Positions 1 through 11,225 of a DNA stretch of 64,000 bases are shown piece by piece. Both the position numbers and the translations under genes were made by a program. Within the stretch, counting starts at the first letter, position 1. Every line of letters starts with the position of its first letter. The notes beneath the pieces are model-generated. The model had not been told where the DNA came from and did no database searches. It saw only the letters and a program-made list of their open reading frames with translations. Source of the DNA: Jannaschia sp. M317 (lineage in GTDB: Bacteria > Pseudomonadota > Alphaproteobacteria > Rhodobacterales > Rhodobacteraceae); NCBI RefSeq assembly GCF_025141175.1, contig NZ_CP081155.1:62001-126000 (forward strand), given 5' to 3'.

Positions 1-1331
1 TGCACCATCGGCATGTCACCATCGACCGGGGTCTCGGTCTCGCCGAAGTACATGTAGTAGACGATCCGCAGATAGTAGAACGCACCGATGACCGAGGCGA
101 GGACGCCCAGCACGGCCAGCCAGACCAGCCCCGCATCCACCGCAGCCTGCAACACGGCCAGCTTGGCGAAGAAGCCCAGCATCGGCGGGATACCCGCCAG
201 CGAGAACATCAGAACCAGCAGCGCCAGCGCCTTGCCCGGATGCTTGTCCGACAGCTGGTTGAGCGACCGGATATCCGTCGTTTCCAACCCATCACGCGAC
301 ATCGCCAGGATGAAAGCAAAGGTGCCGATGTTCATGACCACATAGATCGCCATATAGAGCAGCATCGCCTCGACACCGCCCGCCGTGCCAGCCGCCAGAC
401 CCATCAGGGCGTAACCCATGTGGGCAATCGACGAATAGGCCATCAGGCGTTTGATATCGCGCTGACCGATGGCGGCAATGGCGCCGACAAACATCGACAG
501 GACCGACAGCAGCGCCACGATCTGTTGCCAGTCGCTGACCACCCCGCCAAAGGCGTCGTGGGTGACGCGGGCGAACATGCCCATGGCCGCGACCTTGGGC
601 GCGGTGGCGAAGAACGCGGTGACCGGCGTGGGCGAGCCTTCGTAGACGTCGGGCGTCCACATGTGGAACGGGGCGGCCGACACCTTGAACGCCAGGCCCG
701 AGATCATGAAGACCAGACCGAACAGCAAGCCAAGCGCGATCTGACCGTCCGAGGCGGCGGCGATGACGCCGGCGAAGTCCGTCGTGCCCGCGTATCCGTA
801 GGTCAGCGAGATACCATAAAGCAGCAGACCGGACGACAGCGCGCCGAGGACGAAATACTTCAGGCCCGCTTCGGTCGACTTCACATGGTCGCGCCGCATG
901 GAGGCCACGACGTAAAGGCTCAGCGATTGCAGTTCCAACCCCATGTAGAGGGTCAGCAGGTTGCTGGCCGACACCATGACCATCATGCCGACAACCGACA
1001 GGGTGATCAGCAGCGGATACTCGAACTTCAACAGGCCGGAACGGGACATGTAGTCCTGCCCGATGACCAGAACGACCGCCGCCGACAACAGGATCGTGAC
1101 CTGCGCAAAGCGCGAGAACCCGTCCTTGACGATCATGTCGTTGAACCCGGAGCCGCCGTCATCGGCCACACCGATCCAGAACGCGGTCAGGGTCAGAACC
1201 GCCGCGGTCAGCCAGACCAGCGGCCGCGCCAACGCGTCCTTGCCGGTATAGACGGCCCCCAGTAGGGCTACCATCACGTAGACGGACAGCAGGATCTCGG
1301 GAAGGATGATATTCAGGTCGGAGGCAATCAT
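1..1331 (-). CDS. nuoN: NADH-quinone oxidoreductase subunit N (partial, C-terminus off the window)
   Basis: Membrane-arm antiporter-like subunit of complex I, which couples quinone reduction to proton pumping. The reading frame opens at the ATG complementary to 1329-1331 and stays open to the left edge, about 443 codons, so only the last part of the protein is missing. The translation is almost wholly hydrophobic, with family signatures such as [33 protein letters not shown] and [20 protein letters not shown] (proton-channel helices with Glu and Lys). It follows nuoM after 12 nt. It is the last nuo gene seen; whether more genes follow lies outside the window. Confidence 0.96.
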   Translation of the reverse strand, partial: MIASDLNIILPEILLSVYVMVALLGAVYTGKDALARPLVWLTAAVLTLTAFWIGVADDGGSGFNDMIVKDGFSRFAQVTILLSAAVVLVIGQDYMSRSGLLKFEYPLLITLSVVGMMVMVSASNLLTLYMGLELQSLSLYVVASMRRDHVKSTEAGLKYFVLGALSSGLLLYGISLTYGYAGTTDFAGVIAAASDGQIALGLLFGLVFMISGLAFKVSAAPFHMWTPDVYEGSPTPVTAFFATAPKVAAMGMFARVTHDAFGGVVSDWQQIVALLSVLSMFVGAIAAIGQRDIKRLMAYSSIAHMGYALMGLAAGTAGGVEAMLLYMAIYVVMNIGTFAFILAMSRDGLETTDIRSLNQLSDKHPGKALALLVLMFSLAGIPPMLGFFAKLAVLQAAVDAGLVWLAVLGVLASVIGAFYYLRIVYYMYFGETETPVDGDMPMV

Positions 1332-1343
1332 GGACCTATCCCC

Positions 1344-2891
1344 TCAGTGCCCGGCATCCGCGACCGCATGATCGAGGATCAGGTCGGCAGTCGCGACCTC
1401 GTAATTCTCGACCAGCGCCGCGACGGACGGGCTGATGATGTCAGTGAGCAGCGACGGATAAACGCCCAGCAGAATGGTAAAGAACACCAGCGGCGCAAAG
1501 ATCGCCTTTTCACGGGTGGTCATGTCAGTGATCGAGCGCAGGCTTTCCTTGATCAGATCGCCAAAGACGACCCGGCGATACAGCCAAAGCGCGTAGCCAG
1601 CCGAGAAGATGACCCCAGTACAGGCCACCAGCGCGACCCAGGTGTTGACCTGGAAGACACCCATCAGCGTCAGGAATTCACCCACGAAGCCCGAGGTGCC
1701 CGGTAGGCCCACGTTGGCCATGGTGAACAGCATGAAGATCAGCGCATAGGCCGGCATCCGGTTCACAAGGCCGCCATAGGCGTCAATGTCACGCGTGTGC
1801 ATCCGGTCGTAGACGACGCCCACGCAAAGGAACAGCGCACCCGAGATGAAGCCGTGGCTGATCATCTGGAAGATGGCCCCATCGACCCCCTGCTGGTTGG
1901 CCGCAAAGATGCCCATGGTAACGAAACCCATGTGCGCGACCGACGAATAGGCGATCAGTTTTTTCATGTCGTCCTGCATCAGGGCGACCAGCGAAGCATA
2001 GACGATGGCGATGGCTGACAGCCAAAGGACCATCTCGCCCAGGACCTCGGACCCGACCGGGAACATCGGCAGCGAAAAGCGCAGGAAGCCGTAGCCCCCC
2101 ATCTTGAGCAGGATCGCAGCCAGCACCACGGATCCGGCAGTAGGGGCCTGCACGTGCGCGTCCGGCAGCCAGGTGTGCACCGGCCACATCGGCATCTTGA
2201 CCGCGAAGCTGGCAAAGAACGCCAGCCACATCAGGGTCTGCGCCCCACCGACAACGGTAAAGCCCAGGACGTCGAGCGGCGCGTAGCTGAACGAATGGGT
2301 CAGCAGTGTCGGGATGTCGGTGGTGCCCGCATCCAGGTACATGGCGATCATCGCGACCAGCATCAGGACCGACCCGATCAGCGTGTAGAGAAAGAATTTG
2401 AACGACGCATAAATCCGGTTCGCCCCGCCCCAGATCCCGATGATCAGGAACATCGGGATCAGACCCGCCTCGAAGAAGAGGTAGAACAGGATCAGGTCCA
2501 GCGCCGAAAACACGCCGAGCATCAGCGTCTCCAACACCAGAAGCGCGACCATGTAGTCCTTGACCCGGTGCGTCACGTCCCAGCAGGACGCAATCACCAA
2601 CGGCATCAGGAAGGTCGTCAGCATCACGAAGGTGACCGAGATACCGTCGACGCCCATCTTGTATTTCAGACCCAGCAGCCAGTCGCGTTCCTCGACGAAC
2701 TGAAAACCGGTGTTCTGCGGGTCAAAGCCGGTCAGGATGAAGATCGACACCAGAAAGGTGAAGGTCGTCGCCCCCAGGGCCAGCCATTTTGCGTTGCGCT
2801 GCGCAGCTGCATCGTTGCCGCGCAGGAACACGGCCAGGATCAGCGCCGCGATCAGCGGGGTGAAGGTGACGATGGAGAGGAGGTTGTCCAT
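1344..2891 (-). CDS. nuoM: NADH-quinone oxidoreductase subunit M
   Basis: Antiporter-like proton-pumping subunit of the complex I membrane arm, 515 residues, the usual length for NuoM. It is a polytopic membrane protein with the family motifs [17 protein letters not shown] (the conserved Glu in the channel), [23 protein letters not shown] and [21 protein letters not shown] (conserved Lys). The start ATG lies 4 nt downstream of the nuoL stop, and nuoN follows 12 nt after its stop, consistent with a single transcript. Nothing unusual was seen. Confidence 0.98.
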   Translation of the reverse strand: MDNLLSIVTFTPLIAALILAVFLRGNDAAAQRNAKWLALGATTFTFLVSIFILTGFDPQNTGFQFVEERDWLLGLKYKMGVDGISVTFVMLTTFLMPLVIASCWDVTHRVKDYMVALLVLETLMLGVFSALDLILFYLFFEAGLIPMFLIIGIWGGANRIYASFKFFLYTLIGSVLMLVAMIAMYLDAGTTDIPTLLTHSFSYAPLDVLGFTVVGGAQTLMWLAFFASFAVKMPMWPVHTWLPDAHVQAPTAGSVVLAAILLKMGGYGFLRFSLPMFPVGSEVLGEMVLWLSAIAIVYASLVALMQDDMKKLIAYSSVAHMGFVTMGIFAANQQGVDGAIFQMISHGFISGALFLCVGVVYDRMHTRDIDAYGGLVNRMPAYALIFMLFTMANVGLPGTSGFVGEFLTLMGVFQVNTWVALVACTGVIFSAGYALWLYRRVVFGDLIKESLRSITDMTTREKAIFAPLVFFTILLGVYPSLLTDIISPSVAALVENYEVATADLILDHAVADAGH

Positions 2892-2895
2892 GATC

Positions 2896-4989
2896 TCAGT
2901 TCCCCGCCGCGATGGTCGTCCAGGTGATCAGGACCACAATCCCGAGGACCATCGCGAAGGCATAGGTGAAGATGTAGCCTGACTGCGCCTTGTTCAGCGC
3001 CTTGGTGAAGAAGGGCACGATGCCCATTGCCAGGCCGTTGATCCCGCCGTCGATGACCTTCCCGTCGCCGTTCTTCCACAGGAAGCGGCCCAGCCACTTG
3101 GCGGAGCGGACGAAAAGCACATCGTAGATCTCGTCGAAGTACCACTTGTTGAGCAGGAAAGTATAAAGCGCGTTCAGGTTGGTCGCCCACTGCGCAGGCA
3201 GGCTGGGACGACGGATATAGAACATCCAGGCAGCCCCCAGACCGAACAGCATGGCAAAGAACGGCGACAGCTTGACCCAGACGGGCACCAGGTGCGCCTC
3301 GTGGATGACGTGGTTGTCGTCGCCGATGTAGATGGCACCCTCGCCGGGGGTTTGATGGCGGGCGTGGTCGCCCTCCTCCGCGTGACCCTCGTCACCGGCG
3401 GCATGGGCCGCGCCAACCAGGGCCAGACCAGCGTGATCATCGGCCGGGGCCTCTTCGGTGATACCGAAGAAATGGTCGACCTTGGCCTGCGATCCGAAGA
3501 ACGGCCCGTAGAAGACCATGCCAGCCAGCACCGACCCGACAGCCAGAACACCCAGCGGAATGGTCATGACACGGGGGCTTTCATGCGCGTGGTCATGGGT
3601 GTGCTTGTCCCCGCGCGGGGTGCCGTAGAATGTCAGGAACATGAGACGCCAGGAATAGAAACTGGTCATCGCTGCGGCGGCGACCAGAACCCAGAACGCG
3701 CCCGTCGATCCGACGTAGGCCACTTCGATGATGGCATCCTTGGACACGAAACCCGCAAAGCCGACCGGGAACCCGATGTAGAGCAGCGGGATGCCGACGC
3801 CAGTAATCGCCAACGTGCCGATCATCATGGCCCAGAAGGTCAGCGGGATCTTGTCCTTCAGGCCACCATAGTTCCGCATATCCTGTTCGTGGTGCATCGC
3901 ATGGATGACCGAACCCGCGCCCAGAAACAGCATCGCCTTGAAAAACGCGTGCGTCAGCAGGTGGAACATGGCAACCGAATAGGCCCCGAGGCCCGCGGCC
4001 ACGAACATGTAGCCCAGCTGCGACATGGTCGAATAGGCGATGACGCGCTTGATGTCGTTCTGCACCAGACCGATCGTGGCGGCGACGAAGGCCGAGGCCG
4101 CGCCGATGACCACCACGAAACCCATGGCGTGGGGCGCGAATTCCATGATCGGCGACATGCGGCAGACCAGGAAGACGCCCGCCGTCACCATGGTGGCCGC
4201 GTGGATCAGGGCGGACACCGGGGTCGGCCCCTCCATCGCGTCGGGCAGCCAGACATGCAGGCCCAGCTGCGCCGATTTGCCCATGGCACCGATGAACAGC
4301 AGGAAGGCAATCAGTTCTGCCGCGTTCCAGTCGGTCCAGAGGAACCTGATCGAGGTTTCGGCCAGCTCAGGCCCGGATGCGAAGATCGTGTCGAAGCCGA
4401 TGGCATCGGTCAGAAGGAAAATCGCGAAGATCCCCAGCAGAAACCCGAAGTCGCCGACGCGGTTCGCGATGAACGCCTTCATCGCGGCGCCCCCCGCCGA
4501 AGGCTTGCGCCAGTAGAACCCGATCAACAGATAAGACGCGACGCCCACGCCTTCCCAGCCGAAGAACAGCTGCAGCAGGTTGTCCGCCGTCACCAGCATC
4601 AGCATCGCGAAGGTAAAGAACGACAGATAGGCAAAGAAACGGGGCTTGTAGGTCTCGCCCTCTTTCCATTGCGGGTCGTGATCCATGTAGCCGAAGGAAT
4701 AGAGATGGACGAGCGACGAGACCGTCGTCACCACGATCAGCATCGTTGCGGTCAGCCGGTCCAGCCGGATCGCCCAGTCGGTGACCAGGCTGCCGCTCTC
4801 GATCCAGGACATGATCGGAATGATGTGGGTCTGGCCGTCGTGGATCAGGAAGACGATCCAGCTGAGCAGGGCCGACAGGAACAACAGGCCCGTGGCGGTG
4901 ACCATCGCGGCCTTTTCGCCGATGAACTTCCAGCCGAAGCCGCAGATGATCGCACCCACCAGAGGGGCGAAGAGGATAATCGTTTCCAT
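2896..4989 (-). CDS. nuoL: NADH-quinone oxidoreductase subunit L
   Basis: Largest antiporter-like subunit of complex I, 697 residues, at the distal end of the membrane arm. In the family the C-terminus forms a long lateral helix running along the arm. Motifs include [40 protein letters not shown] and [19 protein letters not shown] hydrophilic insert rich in His, Asp and Glu (around residues 465-560, including HTHDHAHE and EEGDHARH) separates late membrane helices; such inserts are common in alphaproteobacterial NuoL. The start is 4 nt after the nuoK stop and the stop is 4 nt before nuoM. Confidence 0.98.
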   Translation of the reverse strand: METIILFAPLVGAIICGFGWKFIGEKAAMVTATGLLFLSALLSWIVFLIHDGQTHIIPIMSWIESGSLVTDWAIRLDRLTATMLIVVTTVSSLVHLYSFGYMDHDPQWKEGETYKPRFFAYLSFFTFAMLMLVTADNLLQLFFGWEGVGVASYLLIGFYWRKPSAGGAAMKAFIANRVGDFGFLLGIFAIFLLTDAIGFDTIFASGPELAETSIRFLWTDWNAAELIAFLLFIGAMGKSAQLGLHVWLPDAMEGPTPVSALIHAATMVTAGVFLVCRMSPIMEFAPHAMGFVVVIGAASAFVAATIGLVQNDIKRVIAYSTMSQLGYMFVAAGLGAYSVAMFHLLTHAFFKAMLFLGAGSVIHAMHHEQDMRNYGGLKDKIPLTFWAMMIGTLAITGVGIPLLYIGFPVGFAGFVSKDAIIEVAYVGSTGAFWVLVAAAAMTSFYSWRLMFLTFYGTPRGDKHTHDHAHESPRVMTIPLGVLAVGSVLAGMVFYGPFFGSQAKVDHFFGITEEAPADDHAGLALVGAAHAAGDEGHAEEGDHARHQTPGEGAIYIGDDNHVIHEAHLVPVWVKLSPFFAMLFGLGAAWMFYIRRPSLPAQWATNLNALYTFLLNKWYFDEIYDVLFVRSAKWLGRFLWKNGDGKVIDGGINGLAMGIVPFFTKALNKAQSGYIFTYAFAMVLGIVVLITWTTIAAGN

Positions 4990-4993
4990 AGCC

Positions 4994-5302
4994 TCAGCCC
5001 TTCATCACGTTGACGTCTTCGACGTCGATGGTGCCCTTGTTGCGGAAGAAGCAGACCAGGATCGCAAGACCGATGGCGGCCTCTGCGGCGGCGACGGTCA
5101 GGACGAACAGGGTAAAGACCTGTCCCGTCAGATCGCTCAGGAAGCCCGAGAACGCGACGAAGTTGATGTTCACGGCCAGCAGCATCAGCTCGATCGACAT
5201 CAGAATGATGATGACGTTCTTGCGGTTCAGGAAGATCCCGAAAATGCCGATGACGAACAAGGCCGCCGCCACCGTGAGATAGTGTTCTAGTCCGATCATC
5301 AT
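4994..5302 (-). CDS. nuoK: NADH-quinone oxidoreductase subunit K
   Basis: Small membrane subunit of complex I (102 residues, three predicted helices), homologous to ND4L. The helices contain the two conserved membrane Glu positions, in [15 protein letters not shown] and [13 protein letters not shown], that form part of the central proton axis. Two ATG codons stand in tandem at the start (5302 and 5299), preceded by an AGGGG ribosome-binding site; either could be used. Unusually for this tight operon, it is separated from nuoJ by 85 nt holding a paired palindrome. Confidence 0.97.
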   Translation of the reverse strand: MMIGLEHYLTVAAALFVIGIFGIFLNRKNVIIILMSIELMLLAVNINFVAFSGFLSDLTGQVFTLFVLTVAAAEAAIGLAILVCFFRNKGTIDVEDVNVMKG

Positions 5303-5336
5303 CGTCCCCTTTGGGGTCGTTGCCCCATCGTCAGTT

Positions 5337-5381
5337 CAAAGCCTTCGCGAAGACTTTGGCCGGAGTTTTCGAAAAAACTCC
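5337..5381. repeat. Paired palindrome between nuoJ and nuoK
   Basis: Two adjacent hairpins. The first (5337-5358) has arms CAAAGCCTTCG and CGAAGACTTTG with one mismatch. The second (5362-5381) is GGAGTTTT, loop CGAA, AAAACTCC with a perfect 8-bp stem. It belongs to the same family as the elements at 39210, 49873 and 51877. This copy lies inside the nuo transcript, so it could act on mRNA stability or on relative expression of nuoJ and nuoK; that role is inference. Confidence 0.75.
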
Positions 5382-5387
5382 GTCTTG

Positions 5388-6002
5388 TCAGAGCCCCTGC
5401 CCCGGTTTCACGTCCGTCACGGTCATCGACTCGGCCGGATCGCGCCACATCTGGTGCAACACGTTCTGACGCTTCACGTCCTTGCGATGGCGCAATGTCA
5501 GGGCAATCGCGCCGATCATCGCAACCAGCAGGATCAGGCCGGACAGCTGAAACATCAGGAAGTACTGATCATAGAGCACGAGCCCCAGGGCCGCCGTGTT
5601 CAGTTCAGCCGGCACCGGAATGGACGCCAGTCCTTCGGCCACGACCACGCCATCGGCGACATCCCAGACGCCATAGGCGATGATCAACTGCATCAACAGC
5701 ACGATCCCTATCAAGCCGGCCAGGGGCACATAGCGCGCCATCTCGGCCTTCAGCTCGGCAAAGTCCACGTCCAGCATCATCACCACGAACAAGAACAGCA
5801 CCGCGACCGCGCCGACGTAGACGATGACCAGCAACATGGCCACGAACTCCGCCCCGATCAGGACGAAAAGGCCCGCGGTCGACAGGAACGTCAGGATCAG
5901 CCACAGCACCGAATGCACCGGATTGCGCGACACGACAGTCATCAGACCACCGGTGATCGTGAGGATCGCGAACAGGTAAAAGGCGAAATCGAGAACCGTC
6001 AT
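5388..6002 (-). CDS. nuoJ: NADH-quinone oxidoreductase subunit J
   Basis: Membrane subunit of complex I (204 residues), homologous to ND6. It has about five transmembrane helices and the conserved [17 protein letters not shown] start region and [20 protein letters not shown], the pi-bulge helix that takes part in coupling. Its ATG overlaps the stop of the upstream CMD-family gene by 4 nt (ATGA). Downstream comes an 85-nt gap with a paired hairpin before nuoK. Confidence 0.97.
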   Translation of the reverse strand: MTVLDFAFYLFAILTITGGLMTVVSRNPVHSVLWLILTFLSTAGLFVLIGAEFVAMLLVIVYVGAVAVLFLFVVMMLDVDFAELKAEMARYVPLAGLIGIVLLMQLIIAYGVWDVADGVVVAEGLASIPVPAELNTAALGLVLYDQYFLMFQLSGLILLVAMIGAIALTLRHRKDVKRQNVLHQMWRDPAESMTVTDVKPGQGL

Positions 6003-6394
6003 TTGCTGTCCTCCAGAACCTCGTTGGCCAGTTCCATGGCCTTGTTCATTGCAGGCAGCCCCCCGAACAGGCCCATCAGACCGATCGTCTCGGCGATCTC
6101 CTGCTTGGTGGCCCCCTGGGCGACCGCCTGACGGATCGTCATGCGGACCTGCGCCTCGGCCTGGGCTCCCAGCACGGTCAGACCGGCGAGCGTCAGCAGC
6201 ATCTTGGTCTTGGCGTCCAGACCCTCGGGCGAGACACCCTTGCCCATGAAGGTCTCCATGACCTCGGGCGGCATCGTCGGCCAGAGCTTCTCAAAGCCAG
6301 TGGGCGTGAAGTTCTCGAGCGCGGGGTTCATGGCCTTGGCCATGTCCTGCATATGGCCCATCCAGGCCGCGAAGGGGTTCTGCGGATCTGTCAT
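5999..6394 (-). CDS. Carboxymuconolactone decarboxylase (CMD/AhpD-like) family protein
   Basis: A 131-residue soluble protein. The C-terminal half reads [53 protein letters not shown], the helical CMD fold in which the AhpD-type CxxC is absent, so peroxidase activity is not supported. The ATG at 6394 was chosen because it overlaps the nuoI stop in an ATGA arrangement; a longer frame upstream would run into nuoI. It is coupled to nuoI upstream and nuoJ downstream, so it is made together with complex I. Its function is unknown; a role in assembly or in quinone handling would be inference. Confidence 0.85.
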   Translation of the reverse strand: MTDPQNPFAAWMGHMQDMAKAMNPALENFTPTGFEKLWPTMPPEVMETFMGKGVSPEGLDAKTKMLLTLAGLTVLGAQAEAQVRMTIRQAVAQGATKQEIAETIGLMGLFGGLPAMNKAMELANEVLEDSK

Positions 6395-6885
6395 CGGTAG
6401 GGCGCATCCAGTTCGAGGTTCTTGGCGATCACCGCTTCCCACCGCTCACCATTCTCCAGCAGCTTTTCCTTGTCGTAGAAAAGCTCTTCGCGGGTCTCGG
6501 TCGCGAATTCGAAGTTCGGACCTTCGACGATGGCATCGACCGGGCAGGCTTCCTGGCAGAAGCCGCAATAGATGCACTTTGTCATGTCGATGTCGTAACG
6601 CGTGGTGCGGCGCGAGCCATCCTCGCGCGGCTCGGCGTCGATCGTGATGGCCTGCGCGGGGCAGACGGCCTCACACAATTTGCAGGCGATGCACCGTTCT
6701 TCGCCATTGGGATACCGACGCAAGGCATGTTCGCCACGGAATCGCGGGCTGAGCGGGCCTTTTTCGTGCGGATAGTTCAGCGTGGCCTTCGGTGCGAAGA
6801 AGTAACGCAGGCCCAGTTTCATGCCCGTCCACATATCGGCGAGCAGGAAGTACTTGGCGGAGCGGGTCCAGTCGATCTGGGTCAT
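6391..6885 (-). CDS. nuoI: NADH-quinone oxidoreductase subunit I
   Basis: Peripheral subunit of complex I (164 residues) that carries two [4Fe-4S] clusters (N6a and N6b). Two CxxCxxCxxxC motifs are seen: Cys65/68/71/75 ([12 protein letters not shown]) and Cys104/107/110/114 ([12 protein letters not shown]). The start at 6885 was chosen because [15 protein letters not shown] is a typical NuoI beginning and because the ATG overlaps the stop of the upstream membrane-protein gene (ATGA). The stop in turn overlaps the start of the CMD-family gene. Confidence 0.98.
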   Translation of the reverse strand: MTQIDWTRSAKYFLLADMWTGMKLGLRYFFAPKATLNYPHEKGPLSPRFRGEHALRRYPNGEERCIACKLCEAVCPAQAITIDAEPREDGSRRTTRYDIDMTKCIYCGFCQEACPVDAIVEGPNFEFATETREELFYDKEKLLENGERWEAVIAKNLELDAPYR

Positions 6886-7181
6886 CACGAGGCTCCTTTC
6901 TGTTGGGCGGATACAGCCGCTGGGGTTTCCGCGACAAGGTGATCTAGCTGCCTCAGGTCCGCGAAAACCAAGGCGGACAGGGCAAGGAACACGCCAAACG
7001 CCAGCACGGCCGTCGGCGTGCCAGGCGCAAACACGAAAAGGCACAGGGCAATTGCCAGCGCGCCGGACATTGCGACCGCGCGGCCCGGACGGCCCAGATA
7101 CAGATTATAAAGCCCGGTCTGGGCGGTCATAACCAGAAGGATCAAGGCCCGGCCGGAACGACGGTCTGCAAGGTCGGCCAT
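6885..7181 (-). CDS. Small membrane protein of unknown function between nuoH and nuoI
   Basis: A 98-residue protein with a basic N-terminus ([10 protein letters not shown]) and about three hydrophobic segments (roughly residues 11-30, 34-55 and 57-75), followed by a short soluble tail. It starts 3 nt after the nuoH stop and its stop overlaps the nuoI ATG, so it is translationally coupled to both. I do not recognise a family. Position and coupling suggest a complex I-associated membrane factor, but this is inference from context only. Confidence 0.75.
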   Translation of the reverse strand: MADLADRRSGRALILLVMTAQTGLYNLYLGRPGRAVAMSGALAIALCLFVFAPGTPTAVLAFGVFLALSALVFADLRQLDHLVAETPAAVSAQQKGAS

Positions 7182-7184
7182 GCC

Positions 7185-8222
7185 TCAGGCCCCCATCGCG
7201 AACCGGGCCCAAAAGGCACCGAAGACTTCGAATTTCGCCATGAAGGCCACAAAAACCACCCAGGCCAGCGAGAAGGGCAGGAACACCTTCCACCCCAGGC
7301 GCATCAGCTGATCATAGCGGTAGCGCGGCACGACTGCCTTCACCATCGCAAAGAGGAAGAAGAAGAACGCCATCTTCAACACCATCCAGAACGCGCCATC
7401 GGGCAGGAACGGGATGGGCGACAGCCAGCCGCCGAAGAACAGCAGCGAGATCAGCGCACACATCAGGAAGATGGCGATATATTCGCCGGCCATGAACAGC
7501 AGGAAGGGCGTCGAGGAATATTCGACCTGATAGCCCGCGACCAGTTCCGATTCCGCCTCAGGCAGGTCGAAGGGCGGGCGGTTCGTTTCAGCCAGCGCCG
7601 AGATGAAGAACAGGAACACCATCGGCAGATGCGGCAACCAGTACCAGCCGAAGAAGCCGTAGCCGGTATCCTGCGCGCGCACGATGTCGCCGAAGTTCAG
7701 CGAGCCGGTCGACAGGATCACGCCGATGATGATCAGGCCGATCGACACCTCGTAGGAAATCATCTGCGCGGCAGAACGCAGCGAGCCCAGGAAAGGATAT
7801 TTGGAGTTCGACGCCCAACCACCCATGATCACGCCGTAAACCTCCAGCGAGGAGACGGCGAAGACATAGAGAATCGCGACGTTGATGTCGGAGACGACCC
7901 AACCGTCCGAGAACGGGATCACAGCCCAGGCGATGATGGCCAGCACGAAGGAGATCAGCGGCGCCAGCATGAAGACGGTGCGATCCGCCCCCGCCGGGAT
8001 GACGATTTCCTTGACCACATATTTCAGCGCGTCGGCCACGGTCTGCAACAGGCCGAAAACACCCACCACGTTCGGGCCACGCCGCATCTGCACAGCAGCC
8101 CAGATCTTGCGGTCACCATAGACCAGGAACAGCAGCGAAATCATCACGAAGGCAACGACGGCCAGGCATTGCGCCAAGATCGTCAGGCCAATGCCCGCCG
8201 GTGATGCCAGAAAATCCGCCAT
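7185..8222 (-). CDS. nuoH: NADH-quinone oxidoreductase subunit H
   Basis: Membrane subunit of complex I (345 residues) forming much of the quinone-binding channel at the junction with the peripheral arm. Diagnostic segments are [14 protein letters not shown], the [23 protein letters not shown] loop lining the quinone cavity, and [20 protein letters not shown] near the C-terminus. It begins 9 nt after the stop of the upstream lipoprotein gene and ends 3 nt before the small membrane-protein gene. Confidence 0.98.
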   Translation of the reverse strand: MADFLASPAGIGLTILAQCLAVVAFVMISLLFLVYGDRKIWAAVQMRRGPNVVGVFGLLQTVADALKYVVKEIVIPAGADRTVFMLAPLISFVLAIIAWAVIPFSDGWVVSDINVAILYVFAVSSLEVYGVIMGGWASNSKYPFLGSLRSAAQMISYEVSIGLIIIGVILSTGSLNFGDIVRAQDTGYGFFGWYWLPHLPMVFLFFISALAETNRPPFDLPEAESELVAGYQVEYSSTPFLLFMAGEYIAIFLMCALISLLFFGGWLSPIPFLPDGAFWMVLKMAFFFFLFAMVKAVVPRYRYDQLMRLGWKVFLPFSLAWVVFVAFMAKFEVFGAFWARFAMGA

Positions 8223-8231
8223 GTCAGTTCC

Positions 8232-8627
8232 TCATATGGTCGGGATGCCCTTGAAGCGGCAGTTGTCCACCACCACTTCGGCATCGATCGTTCTTAACCC
8301 CCGAGGGAGGTCCGGCGAAACGGTGTAAACCGCATCTCCGCTCCAAAGGCCACCCTCTTCCTGCACCGTGGTGCGCACATGTCGCGCAAATCCGAAGCCT
8401 CGGATCAGTGCATACTGCGCTGCAGCACATTCCGCATAGTCCGTCACGTCCTGCCCATCGCGCGCACCGCGCATGGTGACGACGAAATTGACCAGGTCCC
8501 CCTCCAGCAGCCGCGTCTCCACCCCGCGATACTCGGGGCGAAAGACGTCGACGACCGGTGATTCCACTGTCTGACACGCGGCCATGACAAGCGGAAGCGT
8601 GGCGGCTGCGCGCCACATGCGCGTCAC
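8232..8627 (-). CDS. Predicted lipoprotein between nuoG and nuoH
   Basis: A 131-residue protein with a short signal sequence ending in a lipobox, LVMAAC, so probably acylated at Cys18. The mature part has a segment [12 protein letters not shown] followed by [17 protein letters not shown] and a pair of Cys (in the AEC and DNC contexts). Its layout resembles the 126-residue lipoprotein at 11226-11606, and the two may be paralogues. The ATG overlaps the nuoG stop by 4 nt. It would face the periplasm, away from the NuoG side of complex I. Function unknown. Confidence 0.75.
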   Translation of the reverse strand: MTRMWRAAATLPLVMAACQTVESPVVDVFRPEYRGVETRLLEGDLVNFVVTMRGARDGQDVTDYAECAAAQYALIRGFGFARHVRTTVQEEGGLWSGDAVYTVSPDLPRGLRTIDAEVVVDNCRFKGIPTI

Positions 8628-10642
8628 TCCGCGGCGATGGGCTGCGAGGCGAGCGCGCGGGCCTGGGCCGACAGTTCGGCCATCAACTCGGACGCACGGG
8701 CGACCGGGTTGGTCAGGTAGAAGTCGCGAATCGCCGGGGCAAAATCGCCTACGCCCAGGGTCGGCGTTTCGCCCAGGGGTTCGGACTTGTTGACCGGCAC
8801 CATATCCAGATCGGCCAGTTCCGGCGCGGCCGCGACCAGCGCGCGGCGCAACTGCGCCAGACTGTCGAACGGCAGCTGATAGCCGACCTCGGCGGACAGG
8901 GCGCGCAGGACGGCCCAGTTTTCCTTGGCCTCGCCGGGGGCGAAGCTGGCCCGCTGCGCCAGTTGGGGACGGCCTTCGGTATTGACGAACAGCCCCTGCT
9001 CCTCGGTCCAGGCGGCACCCGGCAGGATCACGTCGGCGCGGTGTGCACCCCGGTCGCCATGGCTGCCCTGATATATGACAAAGGCCCCTGCGGGCACGTC
9101 GATCTCGTCCGCGCCCAGGTTGTAGATCACGTCCGCCGACAGCGCGGCGTCAATTCCCCCTTCGCAGGTGGCACCGACATCCATGGCCCCGACGCGCGAC
9201 GCGGCCGAATGCAGCACCAGAACAGGCGAATTGGCCGATGCGCTGAGCGCGCGCACGACAGCCAGAACCTCTGCGCCGTCTTCGCCGGTCAACGCGGATT
9301 GCCCGACGATGATAATGCCCGCCTTGTCGGCCATATCGGAATGGTCCTGAGCGGCCAGGTCCGAGAGCGCCTCGCGCCCGGCGCCCAGATCGATCGGATC
9401 ATAGGACAGATCCGCCGGTGCACCGATACGAGCCACCTTGGCCCCGCGCAGCCAGGCCTTGCGGATACGGGCATTCAGGACCGGAGCTTCGACCGAGGGA
9501 TCGGTGCCGATCAACAGGATGTTGTCTGCCGTGTCGATATCCTCGATCGCAGCCGTTCCGACGTAACCGGCACGGTCACCCGCAGGCAGCTTGGCCCCGT
9601 CGGTCCGGCATTCGGTCACGCCGTCCAGCGCGGTCATCAACTGGGTCAGGGCATAGGCCGCCTCGGTCGAGGCCAGATCGCCCACGATCCCGGAAACCTT
9701 CTTGCCCTTCATCGCCTCGGCGGCAGCGGCCAGCGCTTCGGGCCAGGTGGCGGGCTTCAGCTTGCCGTCGCGGCGGACATAGGGCCGATCCAGCCGCTGG
9801 CGACGCAGACCGTCCCAGACAAACCGCGTCTTGTCGGAAATCCATTCCTCGTTCACGCCGTCATGGTTGCGCGGCAGGATACGCATGACTTCGCGACCCT
9901 TGGTGTCCACCCGGATGTTGGAGCCGAGCGCGTCCATTACATCGATGGTCTCTGTCTTCGACAGCTCCCACGGGCGGGCGGTAAAGGCGTAGGGCTTCGA
10001 CACCAGGGCACCCACGGGGCACAGGTCGATGATGTTGCCCTGCATGTTCGATTTCAGCGTTTCACCCAGGTAGGAGGTGATTTCGCTGTCCTCGCCGCGA
10101 CCAGTCTGGCCCATCTGCGTGATGCCTGCGACCTCGGTAGTGAAGCGCACGCAGCGGGTGCAGCTGATGCAGCGGGTCATGTGGGTTTCGACCAGCGGGC
10201 CGAGGTCCAGATCGACCGCCGCGCGCTTCGGTTCGCGGAAGCGGGAGAAGTCGACGCCATAGGCCATCGCCTGATCCTGAAGGTCGCATTCGCCACCCTG
10301 GTCGCAAATCGGGCAATCCAGCGGGTGGTTGATGAGCAGGAACTCCATCACGCCTTCGCGGGCCTTCTTGACCATGGGAGAGTTCGTCTTGACCACCGGC
10401 GGTTCGCCGTCCTTGCCGGGGCGCAGATCCTTGACCTGCATCGCGCAGGAGGCGGCGGGCTTGGGCGGGCCGCCCACGACCTCGACCAGGCACATGCGGC
10501 AGTTGCCCGCGATGGTCAGACGTTCGTGATAGCAGAAGCGGGGGATCTCGATCCCGGCCACTTCGCAGGCCTGGATCAGGGTCATCGCACCCGGGACTTC
10601 GATCTCGTTTCCGTCGATGACGATTTTCTTCAGGTCGCTCAT
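8624..10642 (-). CDS. nuoG: NADH-quinone oxidoreductase subunit G
   Basis: Large Fe-S subunit of the peripheral arm (672 residues), carrying electrons from NuoE/F towards NuoI/B. The N-terminus carries a [2Fe-2S] ferredoxin domain (Cys37, 48, 51, 66), the His106/Cys110/113/119 site of cluster N5 and Cys158/161/164/208 of cluster N4. A molybdopterin-oxidoreductase-like domain follows (about residues 215-600) with no sign of a Mo ligand, as usual for complex I. The stop overlaps the start of the downstream lipoprotein gene. The upstream neighbour ends 86 nt before it. Confidence 0.98.
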   Translation of the reverse strand: MSDLKKIVIDGNEIEVPGAMTLIQACEVAGIEIPRFCYHERLTIAGNCRMCLVEVVGGPPKPAASCAMQVKDLRPGKDGEPPVVKTNSPMVKKAREGVMEFLLINHPLDCPICDQGGECDLQDQAMAYGVDFSRFREPKRAAVDLDLGPLVETHMTRCISCTRCVRFTTEVAGITQMGQTGRGEDSEITSYLGETLKSNMQGNIIDLCPVGALVSKPYAFTARPWELSKTETIDVMDALGSNIRVDTKGREVMRILPRNHDGVNEEWISDKTRFVWDGLRRQRLDRPYVRRDGKLKPATWPEALAAAAEAMKGKKVSGIVGDLASTEAAYALTQLMTALDGVTECRTDGAKLPAGDRAGYVGTAAIEDIDTADNILLIGTDPSVEAPVLNARIRKAWLRGAKVARIGAPADLSYDPIDLGAGREALSDLAAQDHSDMADKAGIIIVGQSALTGEDGAEVLAVVRALSASANSPVLVLHSAASRVGAMDVGATCEGGIDAALSADVIYNLGADEIDVPAGAFVIYQGSHGDRGAHRADVILPGAAWTEEQGLFVNTEGRPQLAQRASFAPGEAKENWAVLRALSAEVGYQLPFDSLAQLRRALVAAAPELADLDMVPVNKSEPLGETPTLGVGDFAPAIRDFYLTNPVARASELMAELSAQARALASQPIAAE

Positions 10643-10728
10643 GCGGGCCGCTCCGATCGTAGGCGTTTGGACCGGGTTCTAACGCCCCGAAACGCCGGTG
10701 ACCAGAAGCGGAACGCCGCAGCGCGCTG

Positions 10729-11121
10729 TTAATCGACCTCCAACAGGCGCCCAATCTGACTGTCGGCGGCAAGTTCCGCCTCTCCGACGCGGCAATGGGC
10801 CTCCGTGTCGCCCTTTGCGGCACCCTTGGCGGCCAGCCGTGCACGCGCGACAGCCTCCAGCCGATCCTTGGCGGCATCGTCGTCGATAAAGGCGTCCACC
10901 TCGGCCCGGCTATACCCAAGATCCATCGCCGCCGAACGCAGCGCCAGCAGGTATTGCAGCCCCCGCAGCGTTCGCCCGTCAAGCCGCGGGCAGACCTCGG
11001 AGATTTCATAGGCAATGCCCACGTTGATCAGCCCCTCGGTGATACGGGGCTCCTGCTCCAACCCGGCGAAGGCGGGGGCGGCGGCAAGGGTCAGGACGGC
11101 GGCAGTCAGGGTCGTCTTCAT
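10729..11121 (-). CDS. DUF5333-like secreted protein (upstream of nuoG)
   Basis: A 130-residue protein starting [19 protein letters not shown], a clean Sec signal peptide with an AFA cleavage site. The mature part is helical and Asp/Glu/Ala-rich, with one Cys near each end (SEVCPRL and EAHCRVG) that could form a disulphide. It ends IGRLLEVD. The ATG at 11121 was chosen for the signal peptide. It has the same length and ending pattern as the 11603-11995 protein. The DUF5333 label is from memory of Rhodobacterales nuo clusters; the function is unknown. Confidence 0.75.
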   Translation of the reverse strand: MKTTLTAAVLTLAAAPAFAGLEQEPRITEGLINVGIAYEISEVCPRLDGRTLRGLQYLLALRSAAMDLGYSRAEVDAFIDDDAAKDRLEAVARARLAAKGAAKGDTEAHCRVGEAELAADSQIGRLLEVD

Positions 11122-11225
11122 GATGGCGGTCTCCGGTCGGATGTCTTGACCGCAGATGTTGGTCGCCCCGCCGGTCATTCAATAGCGCGGTCCCGCAGGC
11201 CCATGGCACCCGGCAATTTCCCGCC

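Noticed and set aside
8963..10732. Plus-strand open frame of 589 codons opposite nuoG
   Set aside because: Antisense to a strongly supported nuoG with all cluster ligands; no independent evidence for coding.
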